DNA from: Cranoglanis bouderius
Lineage: Eukaryota; Chordata; Actinopteri; Siluriformes; Cranoglanididae
DNA: 64,000 nucleotides
Assembly: GCA_023630585.1 (NCBI GenBank)
Contig: CM042562.1
Coordinates: 8,201,684 to 8,265,683, forward strand
Reading direction: 5' to 3'
Below, piece after piece: positions 49,634-59,493 of the stretch (the stretch's first letter is position 1; every line of letters starts with the position of its first letter). Position numbers and translations under genes: made by a program. A model generated the notes under the pieces. The model was not told where the DNA came from. It made no database searches and saw only the letters and a program-made list of their open reading frames with translations.

Positions 49634-49639
49634 TTTATT
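49634..49639 (-). terminator. Candidate cadherin poly(A) signal
   Basis: TTTATT on the plus strand reads AATAAA on the minus strand, about 200 bases past the cadherin stop codon. Another lies at 49461-49466. Which is used cannot be decided from sequence. Confidence 0.35.
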
Positions 49640-49690
49640 GATAAAACAATGACATCCATGGTAGCAAAAGAGAGCAGTTTAGGCCTGTTA

Positions 49691-49692
<2 letters not shown>

Positions 49693-49780
<88 letters not shown>

Positions 49781-49810
49781 TGTCTGTGTCTGTCTGTGTC
49801 TGTCTGTGTA
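49693..49810. repeat. (TG)n microsatellite in cadherin 3' UTR
   Basis: A pure TG run to about 49777 passes into TGTC/TGTG variants. It begins about 32 bases past the stop codon of the minus-strand cadherin exon, so it should be transcribed as (CA)n in the 3' UTR. Confidence 0.9.
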
Positions 49811-49841
49811 TGTTCAAAGTTTTTTTAAACAGTCTAAAAAA

Positions 49842-50401
49842 TTAAGTGCGTTCATCAGGCTCATTTGCATTTGGTTCATGTTCCATATCTGCCTCCTCCC
49901 CGGAGAGTTCAGCTAGTTTTTTAAATTCTGGACCCCACTCATCGAAGGTATTATAATGCTGTTCAGAATGGATTCCAGCAGAACCTAGGGAACTGATGGA
50001 TCCTGCCGGCGACCCTTGACCTTCATATGCGTAAGTCTGTAGCGAATCGTAAGGGGGTACACTAGTATCCTGGTCTGCCTCTGCTAGTCTCTGTTTGATG
50101 AAGTCATGGACATCTGTATCCTCATCTGTCTCCAGTGAGGTGGGACTATGACGGTTACAACCATATCGGCAGGGTCTTCTTGTTGACCTGGGATAACCCC
50201 CCTCAGGCCGAACATCACGCCGGAACTTGAGCTCTTCAGCAGCTTCAGGATTGCGCAGAGCAATTATGTCAAAAGCTTCTGTGTCCTCCTCGCCTCCGCC
50301 TTCATCATCATAGGTGACCACGTTTTCCCGAACATCTTCCTCTGAGATGATCAGTGGCTCTTTCTTGCCTCGCCTCAAAGTGATGAACAGAATCACGATT
50401 G
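49842..50401 (-). CDS. Type II classical cadherin, last coding exon (cytoplasmic tail), CDH7/CDH20-like
   Basis: Encodes the end of the transmembrane helix and the whole intracellular tail of an adhesion receptor that links cell-cell contacts to actin through catenins. The acceptor CTTTCAG ends at 50402, so the exon starts at 50401 with CA completing an Ala codon begun in the upstream exon. After IVILFITLRRGKKEPL comes the juxtamembrane p120-catenin site (EEDVRENVVTYDDEGGGEED). Near the C-terminus is the beta-catenin site (VPPYDSLQTYAYEGQGS, then SISSLGS and WGPEFKKLAEL). The stop is at 49844-49842. Compared with the CDH7/CDH20 tails I know, there is an extra basic, Cys-containing stretch in the middle (about 50206-50144) and a longer acidic C-terminus. 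The paralogue (cdh7, cdh20 or another type II member) is not settled. Confidence 0.95.
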
Positions 50402-50694
50402 CTGAAAGGATAAATAGAAATATTAGTGATCACTTTGAATTAATTAAAGATTTAGAATGTTTGCATTTGTAAGCAACAATCACATCTTTAATTTCAAACA
50501 AGCAGTAACACACTTTATGTTAAGCTACAGTTCAGCAAAAGTGATATGGCTAATAATATTTGTGTAACAGGTGGTAACCTGGTAATTTGTTCTAAATAAA
50601 ACAGAAAAGGCATGAATGTGTATAAAAGGTTTATTATAAATGGAAAAGTAGTGGTATGAAAACTATAAGATATGACAGATGATAGATAAAAAGA

Positions 50695-50800
50695 GCTCTT
50701 TGATAGTCTGACATCCCATCCAGGGTGTATTGCCATCTCACGCTCAGTGCTCCTGGGATAGAGTCCGGATTCAAATTGACCCTGACCACGATACAATAAT
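50695..50800 (+). repeat. SINE 3' fragment in the cadherin intron
   Basis: CATCCCATCCAGGGTGTATT, then TGCTCCTGGGATAGAGTCCG and TTGACCCTGACCACGATA match the body and tail of the SINE family at 14616 and 15027. The head is missing. Confidence 0.65.
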
Positions 50801-53185
50801 ACCATGATAGTGCCATAATAATCATTTTTTATTTAGCAAAAAACATTAGATTAGAAAGAGAAAATCATTACCTTTTAATAATCATTGCAAAGAACATCAA
50901 TGGAACAAGAACAGAACAACATCCACTGACCAATTACATTACATAACCTAATCACAAGTCTCAAAATAAGGAACATATTAAAATCCACTAGAAACTTACA
51001 TTGAAACACATTTACTAACATTATTCCTTGTACTAAATTTATATTACAAGCATATATTACATGCATGCATATTAAATTAGCATTCAAACATTACCTTAAC
51101 AAAACATGCATTGTTGAGCAAATTATGGAGCAAAGATCAATGGAAGTGAATAATAGTTCTTTGATATTGCATTAGGATGCAGGGCTCTAATAGAGCAATG
51201 TGGATCTGGGACCTGAAAGTCTATAAAGCACATTAGCAGTGTTTTGCATGGATGCCAATTTTGCTTTTGGTAGAAGAGGCACAGTATTGCTGATTTCTCA
51301 TATAAAATATTTAGCCTGAGGGCTGTATATTTTGCATAAATATCAGGGAATTAACAGGGGGAAAATGAACCCCTGGTTATATTAATATACCTTCCTTTAA
51401 TAATCAGTTCAGACTATTAGAAAATCACTACCCTGATTTAAATACAAAAAATATTAGCATAAAGGAACTTTGCAGTCTATTATTCTTTACACTGAATTAT
51501 AAAATCAAGCATCATTAAGCCACTGAGGTACAATTACACTCAATGTAAAGATAACTGTTTATTCTTTTCATTGTGAGTGCTTGAAAAGATTTCATTTTCC
51601 TTAATGAAGTTAAACTGGAGTGCTACTTGGAGAAACAGCAAAATGAATTTGTGCCATATTTCAGGCTGCTTCTTTTTATTATACTTTACTGTCATGCAAA
51701 TTTTGCTAAGAGCGTTAGGCAGAAAGATGTGTTATTTTATGGAGGAGCTGACCTGTTTTGGAACACCAGGCTTTGGGATATATTTATCCTAAAAGGGGTG
51801 CCTCGGTGAATGCTTGAACTTTCTAGTCCTTGAAAAGCTGACTCATCCATCCAGCGCAGAGCCACAGAGGGAATAGACAAGTGATGGAAAGAGGAAGGGA
51901 ATGGGGAGGATAATCAATCTGTGCCTCTGTTTTCAGGTCTTGTACATTTTAATAGCGGTCAGTGGCCTGTGACAAGCCAGGCTTGTTCTCTTTCTCTTTT
52001 GCTGCCCACAGCCTCTGCACCTTCTCTTCTCTCTCTTTTTTGCTCCTTCTCACATTTCTAGCCTCCCACCTGTTCTCTCAGTCTCTACCTCTATTTTATT
52101 CACTTCTCCCACTTAGCTGTCTGAGTTTAAATACTCTGACTATAAATATTTTTTTTGTGGCACTGATTCAGTGGCTTTCTTGTGTGATAAATCTCGCTCT
52201 CTCTCTGTCTCTTTCTGTGAATGTGTGGTACTCACTTTATCTACTCCATCTCAGTGATGCCCTTCTCTTCAACTCTCCATCTCAAGCTTTATTTCTCTCT
52301 CTTAATCTACATGACTGCTTTATCATATAGAAAATTTAGCCTAGATCTAGTCTATTCTGGGAACATTAATAATCACTGCAAACAACACCAAGTGAAAAGG
52401 ACAAAACATCATCCACAGACAATTTACATTCACATGCACCATATGTTCATAGGTTTTCTGTTTTGTCTTGCTATTAAAATTCAGATATTGCCCTGGTTCT
52501 GGATGACTGCAACTCATCTGACCCACTGCATGTGTGGCCCAGTCTAAATGCTAGGAATATGTGTAACCTTCATGCCTCACTGTTCAGGGACAATAACAGA
52601 GCTGATCTTCTAAACACCCCAAAACACACCCCAAACACATTTTCACATTTTCCTGCACTTCCAGCACTCCACAGGTTGATTTATGTTGGACATTGGCCTC
52701 TCATGTCAAAATCTGCCCTCTTTTTGCTGGTACACTGTTGTTTTCTGAAAGTACTCTAATTGCACCTGTGCTTATAATGGAATTTACCAACAGGCCTGGA
52801 GGTTTCTGTCAGCAGTGAAGAAAAACAGCATTAAGTAAAATTAATACTATTATTCCAGTGTGCAAAGGTGACCTTTAATGAGGTTGACCCTATAACTGCA
52901 GTATTGTATTCTGCAGTATTATATGCAGTATCTTAACAGTACTGAAACCTAGACAGAATATTCCCCATTCCGCATGTTCTACTTGTAAGACAAATGTCCA
53001 GAGGTAAATATCCAGGTTAAAACCTCTACAACCCATGACCATATTGGATATTGATCAGTTCGGGCTGGCTGTAGAGAATAGATATTTGAAGTACAGCTTA
53101 AAGGAAGAAAGGTTTTCTGTGTTCCACACAGCCAATATAGTTATATAAATCTGTGCTGTAATAAAAGGTCACAAATGCACATGTA

Positions 53186-53307
<122 letters not shown>

Positions 53308-54039
53308 TTAAATTTATGTCAAAAATAGAAAGGAAAATGTTAAAGTCAGTCTCAGTGAAGTCATGAAGTCGTGCCTAGGTCAGGAATCACAAACTGGATA
53401 TAAAAAAAGTAAACAATAATACTTGCATCAACATTAACATTAGTGTTTCAATTAATAAAAAATACTAAAATTGATGTTTTGCTTGCTGTGTCAAAAAGTT
53501 ATAAAAATATGGATATCTGTGCATTTCACAAAATTTTAACACAAAATGTAAACAGAAAAAAACCCTCTTAATCTCTTTATTTTTGGGACTATTATTACAG
53601 GCTATGTCACTGCTTTCTTAGCAACAGTGCTGTCTGCTCAAAAAGCTGAACATACAGCCCTATGAGAGGTTGATTTATTGGTTGTAACTTTTCTTATGAC
53701 TACATTTACATGAAATCCAACTAGAATTAAAAAAAAAAAATAAAAATTTAATGTGCTAAAAAAAGTCAACAGAATGGCCATGAACATCTATGTATGATGC
53801 AAATCAATGGTTAACAGGTACTAGACAATTAAATTCTTCACTTTGTGCTTGGCCCCCTGTGTTTATAAGAGTCCTTCTTAAATTAGACCTATTGTCGGCA
53901 GGATGTGTTTCATAGTGAGGCCAATAATTCAGTGTTCAAATTAAATGTTTAAAAATATTAACCCACTCCAAAGCTAAAAACTTTGATAGCTATGACTAGA
54001 GTTTAAAGGTGGAATTGCAGGGTGTGGATGAGGACTTAC

Positions 54040-54291
54040 CCAGCAGTATTAGCACACACAGCAGGATGGCGATAAGCGCTCCAGTGCTGAGGCCTGCAGA
54101 AGAAAGGAAAGCCTCGCCCTGACAGATTTTGTGCCGGGTTCCACGCTGACACTGGCAAACACGCAGGGTCAGTGTGCTGGTGCTGCTCAGTAGGGGCTCA
54201 CCTCCATCCCACACCACCACGGGCAACTCATATAGCTCCTGAGTCAACCTGTGGAAACGGCGCCGTCTTGCTACAATACTAGCCGTGCTGT
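54040..54291 (-). CDS. Type II classical cadherin, penultimate coding exon (end of EC5 and transmembrane helix)
   Basis: A 252-bp exon, the size typical for this exon in vertebrate type II cadherins. It starts after an AG at 54293-54292 and ends at donor G|GTAAGT (54040/54039). It encodes the last strands of ectodomain 5 (STASIVARRRRF, then ELPVVVWDGGEPLLSSTSTL TLRVC), the membrane-proximal Cys-containing segment (CQCQRGTRHKICQGEAF), and the signature AGLSTGALIAILLCVLILL of the helix. Joined to the next exon the helix continues as A-IVILFITLRR, a seamless fit. It belongs to the same gene as the tail exon. The upstream exon would supply one base of a split codon before ACAGC. Confidence 0.95.
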
Positions 54292-54307
54292 CTGAGAGAG
54301 AGAGAGT

Positions 54308-54379
<72 letters not shown>
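54292..54379 (-). repeat. (GA)n microsatellite forming the cadherin polypyrimidine tract
   Basis: On the minus strand this is an almost pure (CT)n run of about 85 bases ending directly in ...CTCTCAG at the splice acceptor. It therefore serves as, or replaces, the polypyrimidine tract of the intron upstream of the transmembrane exon. Confidence 0.9.
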
Positions 54380-54383
<4 letters not shown>

Positions 54384-55378
54384 AGTGAAAATAACAGGAT
54401 GAGGGAAACAAGCAAAAAAAATTAATAATGAGCAAGCAATCACAGAGACACAAAAAATGAGGAAGAACAGTAATGTGAAAAAATGAAAAAAATATTATGA
54501 AATATTGGCAGATTTGTGTTTGTCATACATTTAGTTGAGCAATATAAAGATAAGAACATGAAAGACGTGTGGAAAAAAGATGAGATTAGATTAAATTAGT
54601 GTGTTTTGAGTGCAGGCCATTCAGGCTGTCTGGTTGCACAGTACACTCTCAGAGTGCTTAGGAGCCCATTCCCACAGATGGGCTTTTAATGGGGAAATTA
54701 AGGTGAGGTTCTGGCACTTAGAGCACAGAGTAGATGAGTCCTATCTAGTAACTGCAATCTGGAGCACTGAAAGCAAACCACTTGAACAGAACATCAACCT
54801 AATGAGTTTCCATATCTCTCCTCCTGCCATTCTCTCTCCCCCTCTAACCACAACTGGCAATTATCCTTTGTTTTTAGTATACATGCTGCAGGAGTGTAGA
54901 TATAGTTAAGAAATTATGCAGTGGTGTGAGACAGATTTTGGTAATGAGAAACAATAAGTTGATTACAATGAGCTGAGACAGGGAACGATGACAAAAGTTA
55001 TTTCAGTGAGTGCAGGTCAAATTACTATTTGGCAAGCTTTTGGAAAATATCAATATACTTCATTTAAAATGTTACAGTGCACCATGCTGGTTTTCGTGAC
55101 CAATACCAAGCCAAGTCAAATCAATACTGGCACTAAAATTTTGATTTGTATTAATGTAGATTTATGCCCAGCATGCATAATCAATCCAAATAAATTCAGT
55201 CTGATTCCAAATTGTACTTGATCTGTTGAAAGTGACTGCACTCTTAGAATTGAAATTCTTTCAAGGGTTCTTCAAGAGGTCATTGGATAGTTGAGGGTTC
55301 ATAGTTTTCTAAAAACCTTCTACTAGGAACTCTTTCTGATAGGAAGCATTTTTGATAGTATTATGTAGGATCGTATGT
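54380..55378. other. Upstream cadherin intron, no exon recognised
   Basis: AT-rich. 55240-55350 carries AAGGGTTCTTCAAGAGGTCAT-like words related to a fragment at 44080-44130, possibly remnants of a MITE. No cadherin exon was found. Confidence 0.5.
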
Positions 55379-55768
55379 AAACCTTGCGCGTTTATTTCCG
55401 AAGCTCGTAATTCGTGGTTTCCAGACCACCTCCTAGCCTTGCGCGTCTATTTCTGTAGCTCATAATTCGTGGTTTCCAGACCACCTCCTAGCCTTGCACG
55501 TTTTATTTCCGTGTGTTTTCTGGATTTACTACCGGTTGTGGATTACTGTGTTTCTTTTTTGGATTACTGACTCTTCGGCTAAGTACATTCTCATTTGGAT
55601 TACTGTTACCTTTTTTTGGATTATTGTTACTCTTTTGTTCGTGGATTTATGTTTGATGGTGGTGTTTGTGTTCACTTAGTTTTGAACTTCCGGTTTCTAT
55701 TAAACTGACATTTCCCCTGCGCTTGCATCCTGACTCCCTCATTCAACTTGACACCACGTGTCATAACA
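55379..55768 (+). repeat. Element A 5' LTR, 5'-truncated
   Basis: Matches 58790-59177. Starts at AACCTTGCGCG, has two copies of the GTGGTTTCCAGACCACCTCC unit and ends GTCATAACA. Confidence 0.9.
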
Positions 55769-55780
55769 GAATACTCCGCC
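55769..55780 (+). other. Primer-binding-site-like motif (self-complementary to LTR)
   Basis: GAATACTCCGCC directly follows the 5' LTR. It does not start TGG as tRNA-primed sites do. Its reverse complement, GGCGGAGTATT, occurs in the LTR at 58759-58769, 30 bp after the TATA-like box. Confidence 0.7.
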
Positions 55781-56278
55781 AAAAAATGGATGCAGCGGGG
55801 AAAGCGAGGGCATGCCACGCCACGCCATGCCATGCCATGCCACGCCACAATTAATATGCCTGCAATTAATTATATGTTTTTTCCTCAGTGGACTTTCAGC
55901 TATCCTCCGGATGAGTTTGATGGCTTTGCTACTTGGCTTCAATGTTTTTTTTTGCAGGCTCAGATTTATTTTTTGAGTTTGGAGGACCCCAAACCCGACA
56001 AAGAGGAGTGGTTGGGGTTAAACCTCTCTTGTCTGGTCGGCTCTGCTCGCCAATGGGCGGAGCTTCACCTCATCAGTAGATCCACGAAGATCCAGACAGT
56101 TTCGGGCTTTGTGGATTGACTGGTCCAGGTGTTCGGAAGCCCAGACTTCCAACCCGACCTCAGGACCTTTTTGGGGAAGGATCGTCTGGGCGACCGACCT
56201 AGTCAAACGTTCCTGGACTACTATGAGAGTAAGCGGGCTAACGTGGCGGCCTACACCTCTCATCCCCTAACCCAGGAG

Positions 56279-56398
56279 TGTGCCACCGAGGGATGCACCA
56301 AACCAGCCATCCTGCAGTGTCCCACCTGCAGGAACCAGGGAGAAAGGAGCAGCTACTTCTGCTCCCAAGGCTGTTTCAAGGGCAACTGGCGGGTGCAT
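56279..56398 (+). other. METAP1-like C6H zinc-finger module in gag
   Basis: Spacing is C-x4-C-x7-C-x2-C-x10-C-x3-C-x7-H, identical to the N-terminal zf-C6H2 finger of vertebrate methionine aminopeptidase 1. Shared words include LQCPTC, SYFCSQ-x-CFKG-x-W and HK-x-L. The last ligand, His in METAP1, is Gln here. In yeast Map1 this finger mediates ribosome association. It sits where a CCHC knuckle would be expected after capsid, in frame on both sides and without introns. Confidence 0.88.
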
Positions 56399-56471
56399 AA
56401 GTGGCTACAAAGGAGTGCACCCTCAGAGCTCCAGCCGGAGACCCAGCAGGAAGTCTCCTCCACGGGGCTAC

Positions 56472-56890
56472 CACTGGAGGTTAACATGGTGACCTCCAGT
56501 CCCGAGCTCCAGCCGGAGGCCCAGCAGGAGGTCTCCACAGTGGAGCTGCTCATGGAGGTTAACATGGCAACCTCCAGCCCCGAGCTCCAGCCGGAGACCC
56601 AGCAGGAGGTCTCCACAGCGGAGCTGCCCGTGGAGGTTAACGTGGCGACCTCCAGTCCCGAGCTCCAGCCGGAGGCCCAGCAGGAGGTCTCCACAGCGGA
56701 GCTGCTCATGGAGGTTAACGTGGCAACCTCCAGTCCTGAGGTCCAGCAGGAGACCCAGCAGGAAGTCTCCTCCATGGAGCTACACCTGAAGGTTAACGTG
56801 GCGACCTCCAGCCCTGAGCTCCAGCCGGAGGCCCAGTAGAAGGTCTCCACAGCGGAGCTGCCTCTTGAGGTTAACAGGGCAACCTCCAGC
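56472..56890 (+). repeat. 78-bp (26-residue) tandem repeats in gag
   Basis: Five to six units of the type SSPELQPEAQQEVSTAELLM-EVNVAT. They are acidic and glutamine-rich, with variants and one unit shortened at its QPE motif. A related unit occurs in element B near 61480-61600. Confidence 0.9.
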
Positions 56891-57084
56891 CCCGAGCTGC
56901 AGCCAGAGATTCAAGAGGAAACCTCCTCTCCTGGCCTGCTTATACCGGAGGTCCACAAGGAGACCTCCGCCCAAGCCATGTTCTCGTCAGAGGTTCGAGA
57001 AGAAACCTCCGAAGTCAAGTTCATGTCAGAGGTCCACGGGATGGCCTCTTCTCAAGCCCAGTCCATGTCTGAGGTCCAAGGGAT

Positions 57085-57600
57085 GACCTCCGTTCCAAGT
57101 CCTATCCCATGTTTTAGCACAAAATTGAGTCCATGTTCAGGTTCCTGTCCAAGTCCTAGTCCATGTCCCAGTCCATGTTCAGGTTCCTGTCCGAGTCCTA
57201 GTCCATGTCCCAGTCCATGTCCAGGTTCCTGCTCTAGTCCTAGTCCATGTCCAAGTCCATGTCCAGATTTTTGCCCTATTCCAAGGCCAATTTCTGATCC
57301 AGTTCCCAGTCCTGCTACCAATCCTGTTCCCAGTCCTGCTCCCGTTCCCAGTTCCAGTCCAGTTCCTCGTCCAGTTCCTCGTCCAGTTCCTAGTTCAGTT
57401 CCATGTCCAAGTCCAGGTTCCGACCCTGTTCCTAGTCCAGTTCCTAGTTTAGTTCCATGTCCAAGTCCATGTTCCGACCCTGTTCCTAGTCCAGTTCCTA
57501 GTTCAGTTCCATGTCCAAGTCCAGGTTCCGACTCTGTTCCTAGTCCAGTTCCTAGTCCAGTTCCTAGTCCAGTTCTTAGTCCAGTTCCTGATTTAGTTGC
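57085..57600 (+). repeat. Pro/Ser/Cys-Val low-complexity repeats
   Basis: Short degenerate DNA units around CCAAGTCCTAGTCCATGTCC and then CCAGTTCCTAGT encode SPCPSPCP- and PVPSPVPS-like runs in the gag frame. Similar tracts continue out of frame to about 58250 with AGTCTGTTTCCA and CAGGTCAAGC units. Confidence 0.85.
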
Positions 57601-58397
57601 TAGCTACATTGGTTTAATTTCTGGATATGTTTTTGCTCTCCTTCTCAGTTCAGAGGCTGATTTAACTAGCTCACTCCTCTGTCTCCAACCCTGTCTCCAG
57701 CCCTGTCTCCAGCCCTGTCTCCAATTTAATTTCCAACACTGTTTCCAATCAAGTTTTTGATTTTGTCTATGGTTTTCGGTCTAACCTAGTTCTCTGTCCA
57801 GTTTCCATGTCTTTCTCAAAGTCTGTTTCCAAGTCTTTCTCGAAGTCTGTTTGCAAGTCTTTCTCAAAGTCTGTTTTCAAGTCTTTCTTGAAGTCTGTTT
57901 CCAAGTCTGTCTCTGAGTCTGTTTCCAAGTCTGTCTCTGATCCAGGTGCCAAAGCTGACTCCGATCCTGGTTCCAGAGCTGACTCCGATCCTGGTTCCAG
58001 GTCAAGCTTCGGGTCAAGCTTCAGGTCAAGCTTCGGGTCAAGCTCCGGGTCAAGCTCCAGGTCAAGCTCCGGGACAAGCACCAGGTCAATCACCAGGTCA
58101 AGCACCAGGTCAAGCACCAGGTCACGCACAGCTCCGAGATCCAGACCAGGCATCGGTTCAAGCACTCGTCCAAGTTCTCGTCCAAGTTCTCAATCAAGCA
58201 CCAGTCCAAGTTCTCGTCCAAGTTCTCGTCCAAGTTCTCATCCAAGTTTCAAAGGAAAACCCGACATGCTCTGCTCTGGTTACGGGACACTGGACATAAC
58301 CAGCCTCAGGTCTTGGAGGGCAGAGGTTAGGATCCTGCCCAGGGGCCCAGGTCCACCAAAGTGGATGGAACTTGTGGCACTTCGGGAGCCGTGCCTT

Positions 58398-58406
58398 AGG
58401 GGGGGG
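58398..58406 (+). other. Polypurine tract of element A
   Basis: AGGGGGGGG immediately before CTC and the TG of the 3' LTR, the expected plus-strand primer position. Confidence 0.7.
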
Positions 58407-58409
58407 CTC

Positions 58410-59177
58410 TGTTAGGTTTTGTCTCCTCCAGCTCTCGCTACGCTGCAAAGAGTAGCGAGTGGCATACTTCCGCATTCCACTGCGCGCATTCCAGCGCTAT
58501 TCAAAAACTCTCCGATGGACGTTTCGTTCATGAACTCACGTTTTGTTTACCTCTGCCATGTGTTCCCATGTTTTTGTTCACGTCATGTCTCCACCTCCTG
58601 TGTTTCCCCATGTGCGTTTGTGTTTTCGTTTGTGTCATGTCTCCGCCTCCTCATTTCTCATTGGTTCTTGTTTATTGTATGATTATGAGTTTCAGCTGTC
58701 ATTGATTTGGACATGTGATTTATGTGTGTTTAAATACGCCGCTCCGTTTTTGCTTTGGGGCGGAGTATTAGTTTAGATTAGCTGTGTTTAACCTTGCGCG
58801 TTATTTCCGAAGCTCGTAATTCGTGGTTTCCAGACCACCTCCTAGCCTTGCGCGTTTATTTCCGTAGCTCATAATTCATGGTTTCCAGACCACCTCCTAG
58901 CCTTGCGCATTTTATTTCCATGTGTTTTCTGGATTTACTACCCGTTGTGGATTACTGTGTTTCTTTTTTGGATTACTGACTCTTCGGCTAAGTACATTCT
59001 CATTTGGATTACTGTTACCTTTTTTTGGATTATTGTTACTCTTTTTTTCGTGGATTTATGTTTTATGGTGGTGTTTGTGTTCACTTAGTTTTGAACTTCC
59101 GGTTTCTATTAAACTGATGTGTCCCCTGCACTTGCATCTTGACTCCCTCATTCAACTAGACACCATGTGTCATAACA
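58410..59177 (+). repeat. Element A 3' LTR (complete)
   Basis: TGTTAGG to CATAACA, 768 bp. Contains the TATA-like box at 58729-58736, GGCGGAGTATT at 58759-58769, two 55-bp units, and an ATTAAA poly(A) signal at 59108-59113. Closely similar to the solo LTR at 22422-23144. Confidence 0.92.
58729..58769 (+). promoter_or_regulatory. LTR core promoter and predicted transcript 5' end (element A)
   Basis: TTTAAATA at 58729, then GGCGGAGTATT at 58759-58769, 30 bp from the first T of the box. That distance suits a transcription start at or next to this motif. Confidence 0.6.
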
Positions 59178-59493
59178 CTAACATTCAGCATGGTAACCTG
59201 ATTGCTCCATTTGAGATTTGAATAAGCTTTAAATTGTATCACCCTCAGAAAAACATACAAAATTGTCCTTATTAAACAAAAACCAAGATTTTTTTTTTTC
59301 ACACTGCCACTTTGATCAGCTTTGTCATGATGCACTCATGCAGAGTACACTATGATTCATACTGTGAAAATAGCAAGTTAAAATTTTACACTCTTATCAT
59401 TCTACTAGCTAAACTGATTACCCACCTCACTTAATCGGACAGAAATTTCATTCAGATTTTCAAATGAGCTATTAGCTGAATTATGGCTGCATA

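Larger units (their letters stand above)
55788..57760 (+). pseudogene. Element A gag-like protein with METAP1-type finger and repeat tail
   Basis: Begins ATGGATGCAGCGGGGAAA (shared with element B), but a GCCATGCCAC-type expansion at about 55815-55852 puts this start out of frame with the body. The body frame (from 55748) runs to 57760 with only two nonsense codons, TGA at 56117 and TAG at 56837. Order: capsid-like region (FATWLQCFFLQAQIYFLSLE, then EWLGLNLSCLVGSARQWAEL, about 55905-56080, and FLDYYESKRANVAAYTS near 56209); zinc finger (56279-56398); 26-residue repeats (about 56472-56890); then EVHKETS / SEVHGMAS repeats and a Pro/Ser/Cys/Val tail (57085-57600). The gag assignment rests on general resemblance to sushi/PEG10-type capsids; the finger match is strong. 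Confidence 0.75.
55379..59177 (+). mobile_element. Element A: gag-only LTR retrotransposon with a METAP1-type zinc finger
   Basis: 5' LTR fragment (55379-55768), self-complementary primer-site-like motif (55769-55780), a long gag-like reading frame (55788-57760) with a captured finger, repeat-rich tail, purine tract (58398-58406) and full 3' LTR (58410-59177). No protease, reverse transcriptase, RNase H or integrase is present, so it needs enzymes in trans. The two LTRs differ at only a small number of positions over their shared 390 bp, suggesting fairly recent insertion. The 5' LTR is truncated, so no target duplication can be read. It lies in the cadherin upstream intron, in opposite orientation to the gene. 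Confidence 0.85.

Noticed and set aside
51962..52330. 122-codon Leu/Phe/Ser-rich frame in the cadherin intron
   Set aside because: Pyrimidine-rich DNA gives Leu/Phe/Ser runs in any frame; it lies on the opposite strand to the gene and has no domain.
56129..56839. The zinc finger as an exon of a host METAP1 gene
   Set aside because: The module is in frame with gag-like sequence on one side and tandem repeats on the other, is bracketed by LTRs, and the METAP1 catalytic domain is absent.
56353..56850. Minus-strand 165-codon frame with repeated EVATLTS-like units
   Set aside because: It is the antisense shadow of the 26-residue gag repeats, which keep the opposite strand open too.
57085..58260. 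CRISPR-like or satellite array
   Set aside because: The repeats are short, degenerate, coding-type low complexity inside an LTR element in a vertebrate genome, with no unique spacers.
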